31,327 bases of DNA from an uncultured Bacillaceae bacterium (lineage in GTDB: Bacteria > Bacillota > Bacilli > Bacillales > Amphibacillaceae). This document shows positions 15,533 through 23,334 of this stretch, in pieces. The translations under genes and the position numbers were made by a program. The stretch spans positions 1 through 31,327 of the forward strand of contig CALAMD010000096.1 of assembly GCA_937925695.1 (NCBI GenBank). The letters are read 5' to 3'. Under the pieces are notes generated by a model, which did no database searches, was not told the origin of the DNA, and saw only the letters and a list, made by a program, of their open reading frames with translations. The stretch's first letter is position 1, and every line of letters begins with the position of its first letter.

Positions 15533-16747
15533 ATGAAAATTCTCGTTCAAAAATTTGGTGGAACCTCAGTGCAAAATGAAGAAAATAGACAACATGTTAT
15601 CAAACACATTAAAGATGCTTTAGTAGAGAAATATAAAGTAATTGTTGTCGTATCAGCACTTGGTAGAAAACCAGATCCGTATGCAACAGATACTTTGTTG
15701 GATTTAGTCAATTATCCGAATAACTATAATTCTAAAAGGGAATTAGATTTATTAATGTCCTGTGGAGAAATTATCTCAGCTGTCGTATTATCAAATGAAT
15801 TGCAAAGAAATCATATTTATTCAGTTGCCTTAACAGGTGCCCAAGCTGGCTTAGTAACGAGTGAAGACTTTACCCAAGCGAAAATAAAGGAAGTAAAGGT
15901 TGAGCGTATTTTATCCGAGTTTGAAACAAATGATGTTGTCGTTGTGGCAGGATTTCAAGGCCAATCAGAATCAGGGGAAATGACAACGATTGGTCGTGGT
16001 GGTAGTGATACAACCGCTGCTGCCTTAGGAGCATCAGTTAAAGCAGAGCGCATTGAAATTTTTACTGATGTAGATGGAATTATGACTGCCGATCCCCGGG
16101 TCGTTGAAAAAGCTCGTCCGTTAAAAGTCGTCACATATACTGAAATTTGTAATCTCGCCTATCAAGGTGCAAAGGTCGTTCATCCACGAGCTGTGGAAAT
16201 CGCGATGCAAGCAAAGATACCAATGCGTGTTCGCTCCACATATTCAATGGATAAAGGCACCCTTGTAACAGACGCCCGTTTGGCAGAAACAATTGATATT
16301 CCAGATCGTCTGATCACAGGCATTGCTCATATCGGTTCAATTACGCAAATTAAAATTCCTATGCCTGAAAATAGCCATCATGATCAATCAGCTGTATTTA
16401 AAGCGATGGCCGAAGCTGGCATATCTGTTGACTTTATTAATATTTCACCATCAGGTGTCATTTTTACTGTCCCTCATACAGCAAAAGATCAAGCGGAAAC
16501 GATTTTACAAACCATTGGGTATGAACCTGAAATCACGGAAAATTGTGCGAAAGTATCTGCAGTAGGTGCTGGGATGACAGGGGTACCAGGTGTAGCTTCA
16601 CGGATTGTTCAGGCTTTAACTGATAATAATGTTCAGATTTTGCAAGCAGCTGATAGTCATACGACGATTTGGGTATTAATAAAAGAGCAAGATCTACATG
16701 TTGCTGTAAACGCCTTACATGAAGTATTCCATTTAAGTGACACGTGA
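15533..16747 (+). CDS. dapG: aspartokinase (DapG type)
   Basis: Aspartokinase phosphorylates aspartate, the first step to diaminopimelate, lysine and dipicolinate. The 404-residue protein equals B. subtilis aspartokinase I in length. It starts MKILVQKFGGTSV, with the kinase motif KFGGTSV at 7-13. Further motifs are TIGRGGSDTTAAALG and DVDGIMTADPRVV. Two C-terminal ACT domains follow (ITQIKIPMPE; KVSAVGAGMTGVPGVASRI) and are the likely feedback site. B. subtilis DapG is inhibited by meso-diaminopimelate; the same is inferred here. An in-frame ATG at 15488 would add 15 unrelated residues; the ATG at 15533 follows GAGGTG by 5 bases. No lysine riboswitch was seen. Confidence 0.95.
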   Translation: MKILVQKFGGTSVQNEENRQHVIKHIKDALVEKYKVIVVVSALGRKPDPYATDTLLDLVNYPNNYNSKRELDLLMSCGEIISAVVLSNELQRNHIYSVALTGAQAGLVTSEDFTQAKIKEVKVERILSEFETNDVVVVAGFQGQSESGEMTTIGRGGSDTTAAALGASVKAERIEIFTDVDGIMTADPRVVEKARPLKVVTYTEICNLAYQGAKVVHPRAVEIAMQAKIPMRVRSTYSMDKGTLVTDARLAETIDIPDRLITGIAHIGSITQIKIPMPENSHHDQSAVFKAMAEAGISVDFINISPSGVIFTVPHTAKDQAETILQTIGYEPEITENCAKVSAVGAGMTGVPGVASRIVQALTDNNVQILQAADSHTTIWVLIKEQDLHVAVNALHEVFHLSDT

Positions 16748-16801
16748 ATTGTTTTAGCATAGAATAAAGTAAATAATTGATATTAAAGAAAGGTGAAACG
16801 A

Positions 16802-17671
16802 ATGTATTTTGGCTCGATTTTAACAGCAATGGTAACGCCATTTGATGAGAATGGACACATTAATTATGACGTAACAAGTGAATTGATTGAACATTTGATC
16901 GTTCACGGTACTGAAGGCATAGTCGTTTCTGGTACGACTGGTGAATCACCAACACTTTCAACCGAGGAAAAGATTGATCTATTTAAACATGTCGTTGCTG
17001 TAGTGAATAATCGTATTCCTGTCATTGCTGGTACCGGAGATAATAATACAAAATCATCTATACAGTTAACGAAGGAAGCTGAGAAAAGTGGTGTCGATGC
17101 TGTCATGCTCGTTACCCCTTATTATAATAGACCAAGCCAAAGAGGGCTTTATGAACATTATGTAGCCATTGCTAAAGAAACAAGTTTACCGATTATGTTA
17201 TATAATATACCAACCCGTTCAGGGGTGAATATGACTGCCGAAACGGTTATCCAATTAAGTGAAATAGACAATATTGTCTCCATCAAAGAAGGTAGTGGCG
17301 ATTTAGATCAAATGACTAAAATAATTCAACAAACAGATGAGTCATTTAGCCTATATTCCGGTGACGATAGTATGACTTTACCTGCTTTGTCAGTAGGTGC
17401 TAAAGGCGTCGTATCGGTCGCTTCCCACATTATTGGTACTGACATGAGTGATATGGTTCGGGCTTTTAGATCAGGAAACTATGAACATGCTGCTAAGATC
17501 CATCGTCAATCGTTACCTGTTTATAAAGGGCTGTTTGCCGCTCCATCACCTGCACCAGTGAAGGCAGCATTAAGAGAAATCGGTATTGATGTTGGCGGTG
17601 TTCGTTTACCTTTAGTTGATTTAACTGAAAAAGAATTAGCTTCGTTAAAGGAAATTCTCCCAACTAAATAG
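16802..17671 (+). CDS. dapA: 4-hydroxy-tetrahydrodipicolinate synthase
   Basis: DapA condenses pyruvate with aspartate semialdehyde, committing flux to diaminopimelate, lysine and, in spore formers, dipicolinate. The 289-residue TIM barrel has the Schiff-base lysine K162 (SIKEGSGD), the threonine pair T45-T46 in SGTTGESPT, tyrosine Y134 in MLYNIPTR, R139, and YY at 107-108. The in-frame GTG at 16793 lies within the Shine-Dalgarno AAAGGTG; the ATG at 16802 gives the usual MYFGSILTAMVTPF. In B. subtilis rnjB follows; here tepA is the next gene. Confidence 0.97.
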   Translation: MYFGSILTAMVTPFDENGHINYDVTSELIEHLIVHGTEGIVVSGTTGESPTLSTEEKIDLFKHVVAVVNNRIPVIAGTGDNNTKSSIQLTKEAEKSGVDAVMLVTPYYNRPSQRGLYEHYVAIAKETSLPIMLYNIPTRSGVNMTAETVIQLSEIDNIVSIKEGSGDLDQMTKIIQQTDESFSLYSGDDSMTLPALSVGAKGVVSVASHIIGTDMSDMVRAFRSGNYEHAAKIHRQSLPVYKGLFAAPSPAPVKAALREIGIDVGGVRLPLVDLTEKELASLKEILPTK

Positions 17672-17768
17672 CCAAATGATTAAATTCGCATGTTACACTC
17701 TCTTCTCGTTCATACTAAAGCTAAACGTATGATAGACTATGTGGTTCTGTAGAAGGAGTGTACATGTA

Positions 17769-18494
17769 TTGGATAAGAAAAAAGATCAAACAAAAAAGAA
17801 TGAAGAACAACAGGGAAATGATTCGTTAGTTGAAAAAATTAAACAATTAGGACAGGTAAATGTTCCTCAAGCACCGGATTCTAATGTTCATGTATTACCG
17901 ATCATTGGACAAGTTGAAGGCCATATTCAATTGCCACCTCAAAACAAAACAACGAAATATGAACATATTTTGCCACAACTCATTGCGGTTGAGCAAAATC
18001 CGAAAATAGAAGGGCTGATTATTTTATTAAATACGGTAGGTGGCGATGTCGAAGCAGGTTTAGCCCTATCGGAAATGATAGCTTCTATTTCAAAGCCAAC
18101 GGTATCTATTGTCCTTGGAGGTGGTCATTCCATCGGAGTACCAATCGCCACATCGACGAATTATTCATTTATTGTTCCTACAGCAACGATGACGATTCAT
18201 CCGATACGTTTAACTGGCTTAGTGATTGGTGTACCACAAACCTTTGAATATCTGGATAAAATGCAAGAACGAGTGATTAATTTTGTCGTTAAGCATTCAA
18301 ACATTAAAGAAGAAAAATTTAAAGACCTTATGTTTGCCAGAGGAAATTTAACGAGAGATATTGGTACGAATGTAATTGGTGAAGAAGCAGTCAAATATGG
18401 TCTGATCGATGAAGTTGGTGGCGTCAAAGAGGCGATGAATAAAATTTATGAATTGATTCAACAAAATAGCCATGACACCGAGGTGAAACAATGA
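17769..18494 (+). CDS. tepA: ClpP-fold protein TepA (translocation-enhancing protein family)
   Basis: A 241-residue protein of the ClpP/crotonase superfamily, TepA/YmfB type. It has NTVGGDVEAGLALSEMI, then GGGHSIGVPIA with the likely nucleophile S121, and TMTIHPIRLTG with H144 as likely base. In B. subtilis TepA has been linked to processing in protein export and spore development; its role here is inferred. An in-frame ATG at 17739 lacks a Shine-Dalgarno; TTG at 17769 is 10 bases after AAGGAG and is preferred, giving an N-terminus MDKKKDQ. The polar first 25 residues contain no signal peptide, so it is cytoplasmic. It overlaps ylzJ by four bases (ATGA). Confidence 0.92.
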   Translation: MDKKKDQTKKNEEQQGNDSLVEKIKQLGQVNVPQAPDSNVHVLPIIGQVEGHIQLPPQNKTTKYEHILPQLIAVEQNPKIEGLIILLNTVGGDVEAGLALSEMIASISKPTVSIVLGGGHSIGVPIATSTNYSFIVPTATMTIHPIRLTGLVIGVPQTFEYLDKMQERVINFVVKHSNIKEEKFKDLMFARGNLTRDIGTNVIGEEAVKYGLIDEVGGVKEAMNKIYELIQQNSHDTEVKQ

Positions 18495-18697
18495 TACTAT
18501 ATACACCATTATGTGAAACAGATGTTTTTCCAATCAATGAGGCAGATTATGCAAATTACGAATATGTTTCCTACGAAGGTAAATTACTTTATGTTGAAAA
18601 ACAGGCTGACGGATCTTATCAACTTATCCAACTGATCTCAACAGATCCGCAAGATTATTTAAACAAAGCTTATCAACCAGGAACATTGTTATCATAG
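18491..18697 (+). CDS. ylzJ: YlzJ-like small protein
   Basis: A 68-residue protein that overlaps the tepA stop (ATGA) and has GAGGTG 5 bases upstream. It starts MILYTPLCETDVFP and contains YVSYEGKLLYVEKQADGSYQLIQLISTDPQDYL, typical of the YlzJ-like family found between tepA and spoIIIE in Bacilli. No catalytic motif, signal peptide or membrane segment is visible. Function is unknown; coupling to TepA is the only clue. Confidence 0.85.
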   Translation: MILYTPLCETDVFPINEADYANYEYVSYEGKLLYVEKQADGSYQLIQLISTDPQDYLNKAYQPGTLLS

Positions 18698-18731
18698 TCT
18701 CACCGATTAACCTATGTATATTGCGAGAATA

Positions 18732-18740
18732 TGCTATAAT
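18732..18740 (+). promoter_or_regulatory. extended -10 promoter of spoIIIE/ftsK
   Basis: TGCTATAAT (18732-18740) is a perfect extended -10 (TGn plus TATAAT). The -35 position has no good hexamer, which extended -10 promoters tolerate. Transcription would start near 18747 and give a leader of about 87 bases with a strong hairpin before the gene. Confidence 0.6.
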
Positions 18741-18754
18741 ATAACAAAGCCTGA

Positions 18755-18781
18755 AAGCCCCTCGCCATTCGGCAGGGGCTT
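18755..18781 (+). other. strong GC-rich leader hairpin before spoIIIE/ftsK
   Basis: AAGCCCCT (18755-18762) pairs with AGGGGCTT (18774-18781), and the stem continues inside with GCC/GGC around an ATTC loop with one bulged C. The sequence after it is TCATATTCC, not a T-run. A second weaker hairpin (about 18782-18812, CATATTCCA with TGGATATG) follows. It may be an imperfect terminator for ylzJ, an mRNA stabiliser or a control element. Confidence 0.5.
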
Positions 18782-18833
18782 CATATTCCAATACATTGTA
18801 ATGGATATGGAAGCTAGCTGAAGGGGTGAAACA

Positions 18834-21089
18834 ATGGCTAGAAAAAGAAAAAGAAGAAGAAGACGCTTAAAAAAACAATTACAGTATGAATTGCTTGGCC
18901 TACTATTTATCTTTTTAGCTATTTTTGGCAGTGGTGCTAGTGCAATTAGTGACGGAAAAATACCAGCAGGTTTAGAACATATATTTCGGTTCTTTTTCGG
19001 TATATGGTATTTTTTTGCATCGCTAGCACTCCTCATTACAGGACTGTTCTTGCTCATCAAACGACGATACCCTGATTTTTTTAATAAGAAATTAATCGGT
19101 TTTTATTTTGGTTTCTTAGGCCTCTTACTCCTAACCCATATTCAATCTTATGAATCTATTCTCTTAAGTAAGGAAAATGCATCCATTTTGAAAATGACCT
19201 GGCAATCTTTTGTTGCTTATTTAAATGGACAAGCAACTGTATCCCAATTAGGTGGCGGATTTGTCGGTGGCTTGTTATTTGCTTTTTGCTATTATTTATT
19301 TTCTGCAGCGGGCGCCAAAATCGTGGCCGTTTTTTCCATGATTATCGGGTTTATATTTCTGACAGAATTTTCCCTTGGTCAGTTTTTTATTCAATTAGGA
19401 CAAAAGATTGCTGAATTTTATCAATATGTCAAAAATAAAGGAATCGAATTCAAAGAACAGTCCGCGAAGAAAAGGGATGAAAAACAAGAAGATTGGCAAG
19501 GCATGGATCCACCAATCGCAGAGTCTAGTGAGGAGGAATTGCCAGATATTGCTTATTCCTTCGATAATGGTCATCATATGATGTATCCGCCAATGAACGA
19601 GCAAGATGACGAACAACTTGAAGAAGACGATACAGATTTCATACATAATATCGGTACTGTTGAAAAAGAAAATACGGATTACCAACTACCACCTATTGAT
19701 TTACTCGTTGAACCAGCTTATCATTCTAAACAATATGATACATCACATATTCAATCAACAGTACGCACATTGGAAAAGACGTTCCAAAGCTTTGGGGTAA
19801 AGGCAAAAGTAGCCAAAGTACATGTTGGACCAGCCGTGACAAAATATGAAATTTTACCAGATGCTGGGGTAAAGGTGAGTAGAATTGTCAGTTTACATGA
19901 TGATTTAGCTTTAGCACTTGCTGCTTCAGACCTTAGAATTGAAGCACCTATTCCAGGAAAATCAGCGGTCGGAATTGAGGTACCTAATAAAGAAATATCT
20001 ACGGTGTTACTCAGAGAAGTGTTAGATGTGATGACGCAGGATTCTTCTAAACTATTATTTGCTCTTGGCAGAGATGTTTCAGGACAAGCTGTTGTCGGCG
20101 AATTAAACAAAATGCCCCACCTTCTTATTGCCGGTGCAACAGGAAGTGGAAAGAGTGTTTGTATTAATGGGATCATCACGACCTTACTCATGCGCACCAA
20201 GCCCCATGAAGTGAAAATGATGATGATTGATCCGAAAAAAGTGGAACTTAATATTTATAATGGCATTCCGCATTTACTTACACCTGTTGTCACGGACCCT
20301 AAGAAGGCCGCGAAAGCATTACAAAAAGTTGTTGCTGAAATGGAAAGGAGATATGAGCTCTTTTCCGAAACGGGAACACGGAACATTGAAGGTTATAATG
20401 ATTATATTGTAAAATCAAAAACAGACGAAGAACAGACAAAACTTCCATATATTGTTGTGATTGTTGATGAATTAGCTGATTTAATGATGGTAGCATCTAA
20501 AGATGTGGAAGATGCCATCACTCGTTTAGCTCAAATGGCTCGTGCAGCTGGAATTCATCTCATCATTGCTACTCAACGGCCATCAGTTGATGTCATCACA
20601 GGTGTTATTAAAGCAAATATTCCTTCGAGAATTGCTTTTAGTGTATCATCTCAAGTTGACTCAAGAACGATCCTTGATACGGGCGGTGCAGAAAAATTAT
20701 TGGGCCGTGGCGATATGTTATACCTTCCAGTTGGCCGTTCTAAGCCAATCCGGGTACAAGGAGCATTTCTATCAGATGAAGAAGTTGCTAGAGTAGTCGA
20801 ACACTGTCGAGGCGAACAAGAAGTAGTATACCATGAGGAAATGATTCCTGATGATAATGGTGAACAGTATGAGGATGTGGATGATGAATTGTATGAAGAT
20901 GCTGTCCAATTAGTGATTGAAATGCAATCAGCCAGTGTATCCATGTTACAAAGACGGTTTAGAATTGGTTATAACCGGGCTGCGAGATTAATAGATGCCA
21001 TGGAAGATAGAGGTATTGTCGGCCCACACGAAGGAAGTAAACCACGAATGGTATTAATTGATAATCATACAGAGGAAAAATCATCCTAA
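18834..21089 (+). CDS. spoIIIE: DNA translocase SpoIIIE/FtsK
   Basis: A septal ATP-driven DNA pump that in Bacillus moves the chromosome into the forespore and clears DNA trapped in septa. The 751-residue protein has a basic N-terminus, four likely membrane helices (about 19-38, 52-75, 87-104 and two close segments within 139-180), an acidic linker (about 205-285), and an FtsK motor with Walker A GATGSGKS (434-441) and Walker B VVIVDELADL (541-550). A C-terminal winged-helix gamma domain (from about 690: SVSMLQRRFRIGYNRAARLIDAMEDRGIVGP) reads DNA polarity sequences. Position after tepA-ylzJ identifies it as the SpoIIIE orthologue rather than SftA. The ATG follows GAAGGGGTG. A 13-base tandem duplication spans its stop codon. 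Confidence 0.96.
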   Translation: MARKRKRRRRRLKKQLQYELLGLLFIFLAIFGSGASAISDGKIPAGLEHIFRFFFGIWYFFASLALLITGLFLLIKRRYPDFFNKKLIGFYFGFLGLLLLTHIQSYESILLSKENASILKMTWQSFVAYLNGQATVSQLGGGFVGGLLFAFCYYLFSAAGAKIVAVFSMIIGFIFLTEFSLGQFFIQLGQKIAEFYQYVKNKGIEFKEQSAKKRDEKQEDWQGMDPPIAESSEEELPDIAYSFDNGHHMMYPPMNEQDDEQLEEDDTDFIHNIGTVEKENTDYQLPPIDLLVEPAYHSKQYDTSHIQSTVRTLEKTFQSFGVKAKVAKVHVGPAVTKYEILPDAGVKVSRIVSLHDDLALALAASDLRIEAPIPGKSAVGIEVPNKEISTVLLREVLDVMTQDSSKLLFALGRDVSGQAVVGELNKMPHLLIAGATGSGKSVCINGIITTLLMRTKPHEVKMMMIDPKKVELNIYNGIPHLLTPVVTDPKKAAKALQKVVAEMERRYELFSETGTRNIEGYNDYIVKSKTDEEQTKLPYIVVIVDELADLMMVASKDVEDAITRLAQMARAAGIHLIIATQRPSVDVITGVIKANIPSRIAFSVSSQVDSRTILDTGGAEKLLGRGDMLYLPVGRSKPIRVQGAFLSDEEVARVVEHCRGEQEVVYHEEMIPDDNGEQYEDVDDELYEDAVQLVIEMQSASVSMLQRRFRIGYNRAARLIDAMEDRGIVGPHEGSKPRMVLIDNHTEEKSS

Positions 21090-21101
21090 AAAATCATCCT
21101 A
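21076..21101 (+). repeat. 13-base perfect tandem duplication across the spoIIIE stop
   Basis: AAAAATCATCCTA occurs at 21076-21088 and again immediately at 21089-21101. The first copy holds the last codons and the TAA stop of spoIIIE; the second is untranslated. It looks like a recent slippage duplication with no coding effect. Confidence 0.85.
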
Positions 21102-21124
21102 ATTAGACAAAGGGGGAAGAGCCT

Positions 21125-21862
21125 GTGGTGATTGATTACAATCCTGAACAACATTCCCAGGCATATTTATATATTGTTGATCATATTAAACGAAATATCG
21201 AAAATGGTGTCTTTAAAGAAAAGGAATTGCTTCCGTCTGAATTTCAATTGGCCAAACAATTCGGTGTTCCGCGCACCGTGTTAAGGAAATCATTACAAAT
21301 TTTAGAAGAAGACAATGTTGTTACGGTTATTCCAGGTATGGGTGTATTCGTCAATCCGAAACCTGTCTTTTCTTCTAACATTGAGGAATTGCACAGTGTG
21401 ACGGCAACCATTGAAAATACAGGCAAAGTAGCTGGATCCCAATATTTATCTATTGATGTCATCCAAACAACTGAAGAAGATCGCAAACTGTTTAAATCAG
21501 ATGATTTAAAGGCGATCGTGAAGGTTGAACGGATACGTACAGCCAATGATGAACCGGTTGTGTTTAATATCGATAAAATCCCAGCAGGCTTAATTCCCAT
21601 TGAGCGTATTGATAAAGAAGAATCAATGTTTAAAATGATGGAGACCTATGCTAATAAACCTATTAGTTATGCAGTCTCATATATTGAGCCGATTGGCTAT
21701 CACGAACGGATCTATGATATATTACATTTTAATCCAGAACAATCCTTACTCTTATTAAAGCAAATTCATTATACAAAAGATGATGAACCTGTTCTTTATT
21801 CCTTAAATTATTATCGTCCAGACATGTTTAGCTTTCATGTTGTCCGCAAAAGAGAATATTAG
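21125..21862 (+). CDS. ymfC: GntR family transcriptional regulator, UTRA type (YmfC)
   Basis: A 245-residue HutC-subfamily regulator. An N-terminal GntR winged helix (about 10-75) has LLPSEFQLAKQFGVPRTVLRKSLQILEEDNVV; the C-terminal UTRA ligand domain (about 90-240) has VVKVERIRTANDEPVVF-type strands and a final LYSLNYYRPDMFSFHVVRKR. The start is a GTG at 21125 with GGGGG upstream; a second GTG follows directly, and either gives nearly the same protein. It lies just downstream of spoIIIE as ymfC does in B. subtilis. The ligand and target operator are not visible. A terminator follows at 21874-21915. Confidence 0.9.
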   Translation: MVIDYNPEQHSQAYLYIVDHIKRNIENGVFKEKELLPSEFQLAKQFGVPRTVLRKSLQILEEDNVVTVIPGMGVFVNPKPVFSSNIEELHSVTATIENTGKVAGSQYLSIDVIQTTEEDRKLFKSDDLKAIVKVERIRTANDEPVVFNIDKIPAGLIPIERIDKEESMFKMMETYANKPISYAVSYIEPIGYHERIYDILHFNPEQSLLLLKQIHYTKDDEPVLYSLNYYRPDMFSFHVVRKREY

Positions 21863-21873
21863 AAAATTTATGA

Positions 21874-21915
21874 CTGATTTGTTATTTCATTTCGAAATGA
21901 TAAATCAGTTTTTTT
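21874..21915 (+). terminator. intrinsic terminator after the GntR gene
   Basis: CTGATTT (21874-21880) pairs with AAATCAG (21902-21908); an inner CATT/AATG helix surrounds TCGA, with an asymmetric internal loop. Seven T residues follow immediately. It ends the spoIIIE-ymfC transcript. Confidence 0.82.
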
Positions 21916-22020
21916 CTGAAAAAATGGTTAGCATTTTGAAAACAAGGTAAAATATATGGAGATTGTTCGCCATATTTATGCTACATTATATATTATGATG
22001 ATACGGAATGGAGGATTTCA

Positions 22021-23334
22021 ATGGACGCAATTAATGAGAAGACGATTGTAACAAATGGTTTTCGCCTACACATGATTCCAACAACGAAGTATAAAACCAT
22101 TCATTTTGTTGTAAAATTCAAAGCATTACTTAATCGAGAAACAATCACGACTAGAGCGTTGCTACCATATGTGTTACGTCAAGGAACCGAAAACTATCCC
22201 ACGGAAAGAAAATTACAAATTAAACTAGATGAATTGTACGGTGCCACGTTATCAATCGATGCTGCGAAAAAAGGAAATCATCACATTATTAGTTTTAGAC
22301 TGGAAGTAGCTAATGATAAATTAATCAACGAGACAAACAATCGTTCCCTTATTGAAGAAGCAATTAATTTTTTGAAAGAAGTCATTTTTGCCCCTAAAAC
22401 CGTTGAGCAAAAATCATTTGATCCTCAGATTGTCGAACGAGAGAAAAAAACATTGCAACATAAAATACAAGCGATCGCGGATGACAAAATGGCTTATGCC
22501 AATATGCGTTTAATCAGTGAAATGTGTGCTGGTGAGCTGTATGAAATTCCAGTCTATGGATATGAAAAGGATTTAGGCAATATTACAGCTACTAGTGCTT
22601 ATGAATATTATCAAAACATGCTAACTGAAGATGACCTCGATATTTATATTCTTGGCGATTTTGATCAACAATTATTACAAAATACAATTTCAGCAACATT
22701 TCAACGAGATCATCAGCCAACGGAACATGATGTAGAACTGACAGAAGGCGCTACTATCCGTAAAGACGTTAAAGAAGTAATTGAAAAACAACCCGTTCAG
22801 CAAGCAAAGCTTCATTTAGGTTATCGGACGAATACCACGTTTCGTGATGAAGATTATGCCGCCTTGCAAGTATTCAATGGACTTTACGGTAGTTTTCCTA
22901 GTTCTAAATTATTTATTAATGTCCGGGAAAAAAATAGCCTAGCCTATTATGCAGCTTCAAGATTAGAAAGCCATAAAGGATTATTAATCGTTTTTAGTGG
23001 AATTGCATCTGAAGATTATGAAAAAGCGAGAGAAATTATTGAATTACAAATGGAAGCCATGAAAAAAGGGGATTTTACCGAGCAGGAACTATCAGAAACA
23101 AAAGGACTTATTATGAGTTCGTTGCGTGAAACACTTGATCACCCTCAGGGAACGATAGAACTACTGTATCAACAAGTGATTGCGAATACAAAATTAACGA
23201 TCAATGAATATTTTGAACGCATCAATCAGGTAACAAAAGAAGATATTATAAAAATTGCCGAAAAAATTCATGAAGATACGGTTTACTTATTAACGGCTGA
23301 GGAGGGACAAACTGATGAAGAAAATGAACTATGA
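22021..23334 (+). CDS. ymfF: M16-like protein without catalytic motif (YmfF)
   Basis: A 437-residue protein with the M16 peptidase fold but no HxxEH zinc motif: the corresponding region reads TRALLPYVLRQGTENYPT. The C-terminal half keeps the family pattern (FNGLYGSFPSSKLFINVREKNSLAYYAASRLESHKGLL). It is therefore probably the structural or substrate-binding partner of the active subunit encoded next, as in other split M16 pairs. GGAGG lies 6 bases before the ATG, and the gene overlaps ymfH by 20 bases. It corresponds to B. subtilis ymfF. The substrate is unknown. Confidence 0.9.
   Translation: MDAINEKTIVTNGFRLHMIPTTKYKTIHFVVKFKALLNRETITTRALLPYVLRQGTENYPTERKLQIKLDELYGATLSIDAAKKGNHHIISFRLEVANDKLINETNNRSLIEEAINFLKEVIFAPKTVEQKSFDPQIVEREKKTLQHKIQAIADDKMAYANMRLISEMCAGELYEIPVYGYEKDLGNITATSAYEYYQNMLTEDDLDIYILGDFDQQLLQNTISATFQRDHQPTEHDVELTEGATIRKDVKEVIEKQPVQQAKLHLGYRTNTTFRDEDYAALQVFNGLYGSFPSSKLFINVREKNSLAYYAASRLESHKGLLIVFSGIASEDYEKAREIIELQMEAMKKGDFTEQELSETKGLIMSSLRETLDHPQGTIELLYQQVIANTKLTINEYFERINQVTKEDIIKIAEKIHEDTVYLLTAEEGQTDEENEL

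Noticed and set aside
19751..20200. 149-codon minus-strand ORF inside spoIIIE
   Set aside because: It lies opposite the conserved FtsK motor core, has no recognised domain, and mirrors codon bias of the real gene.
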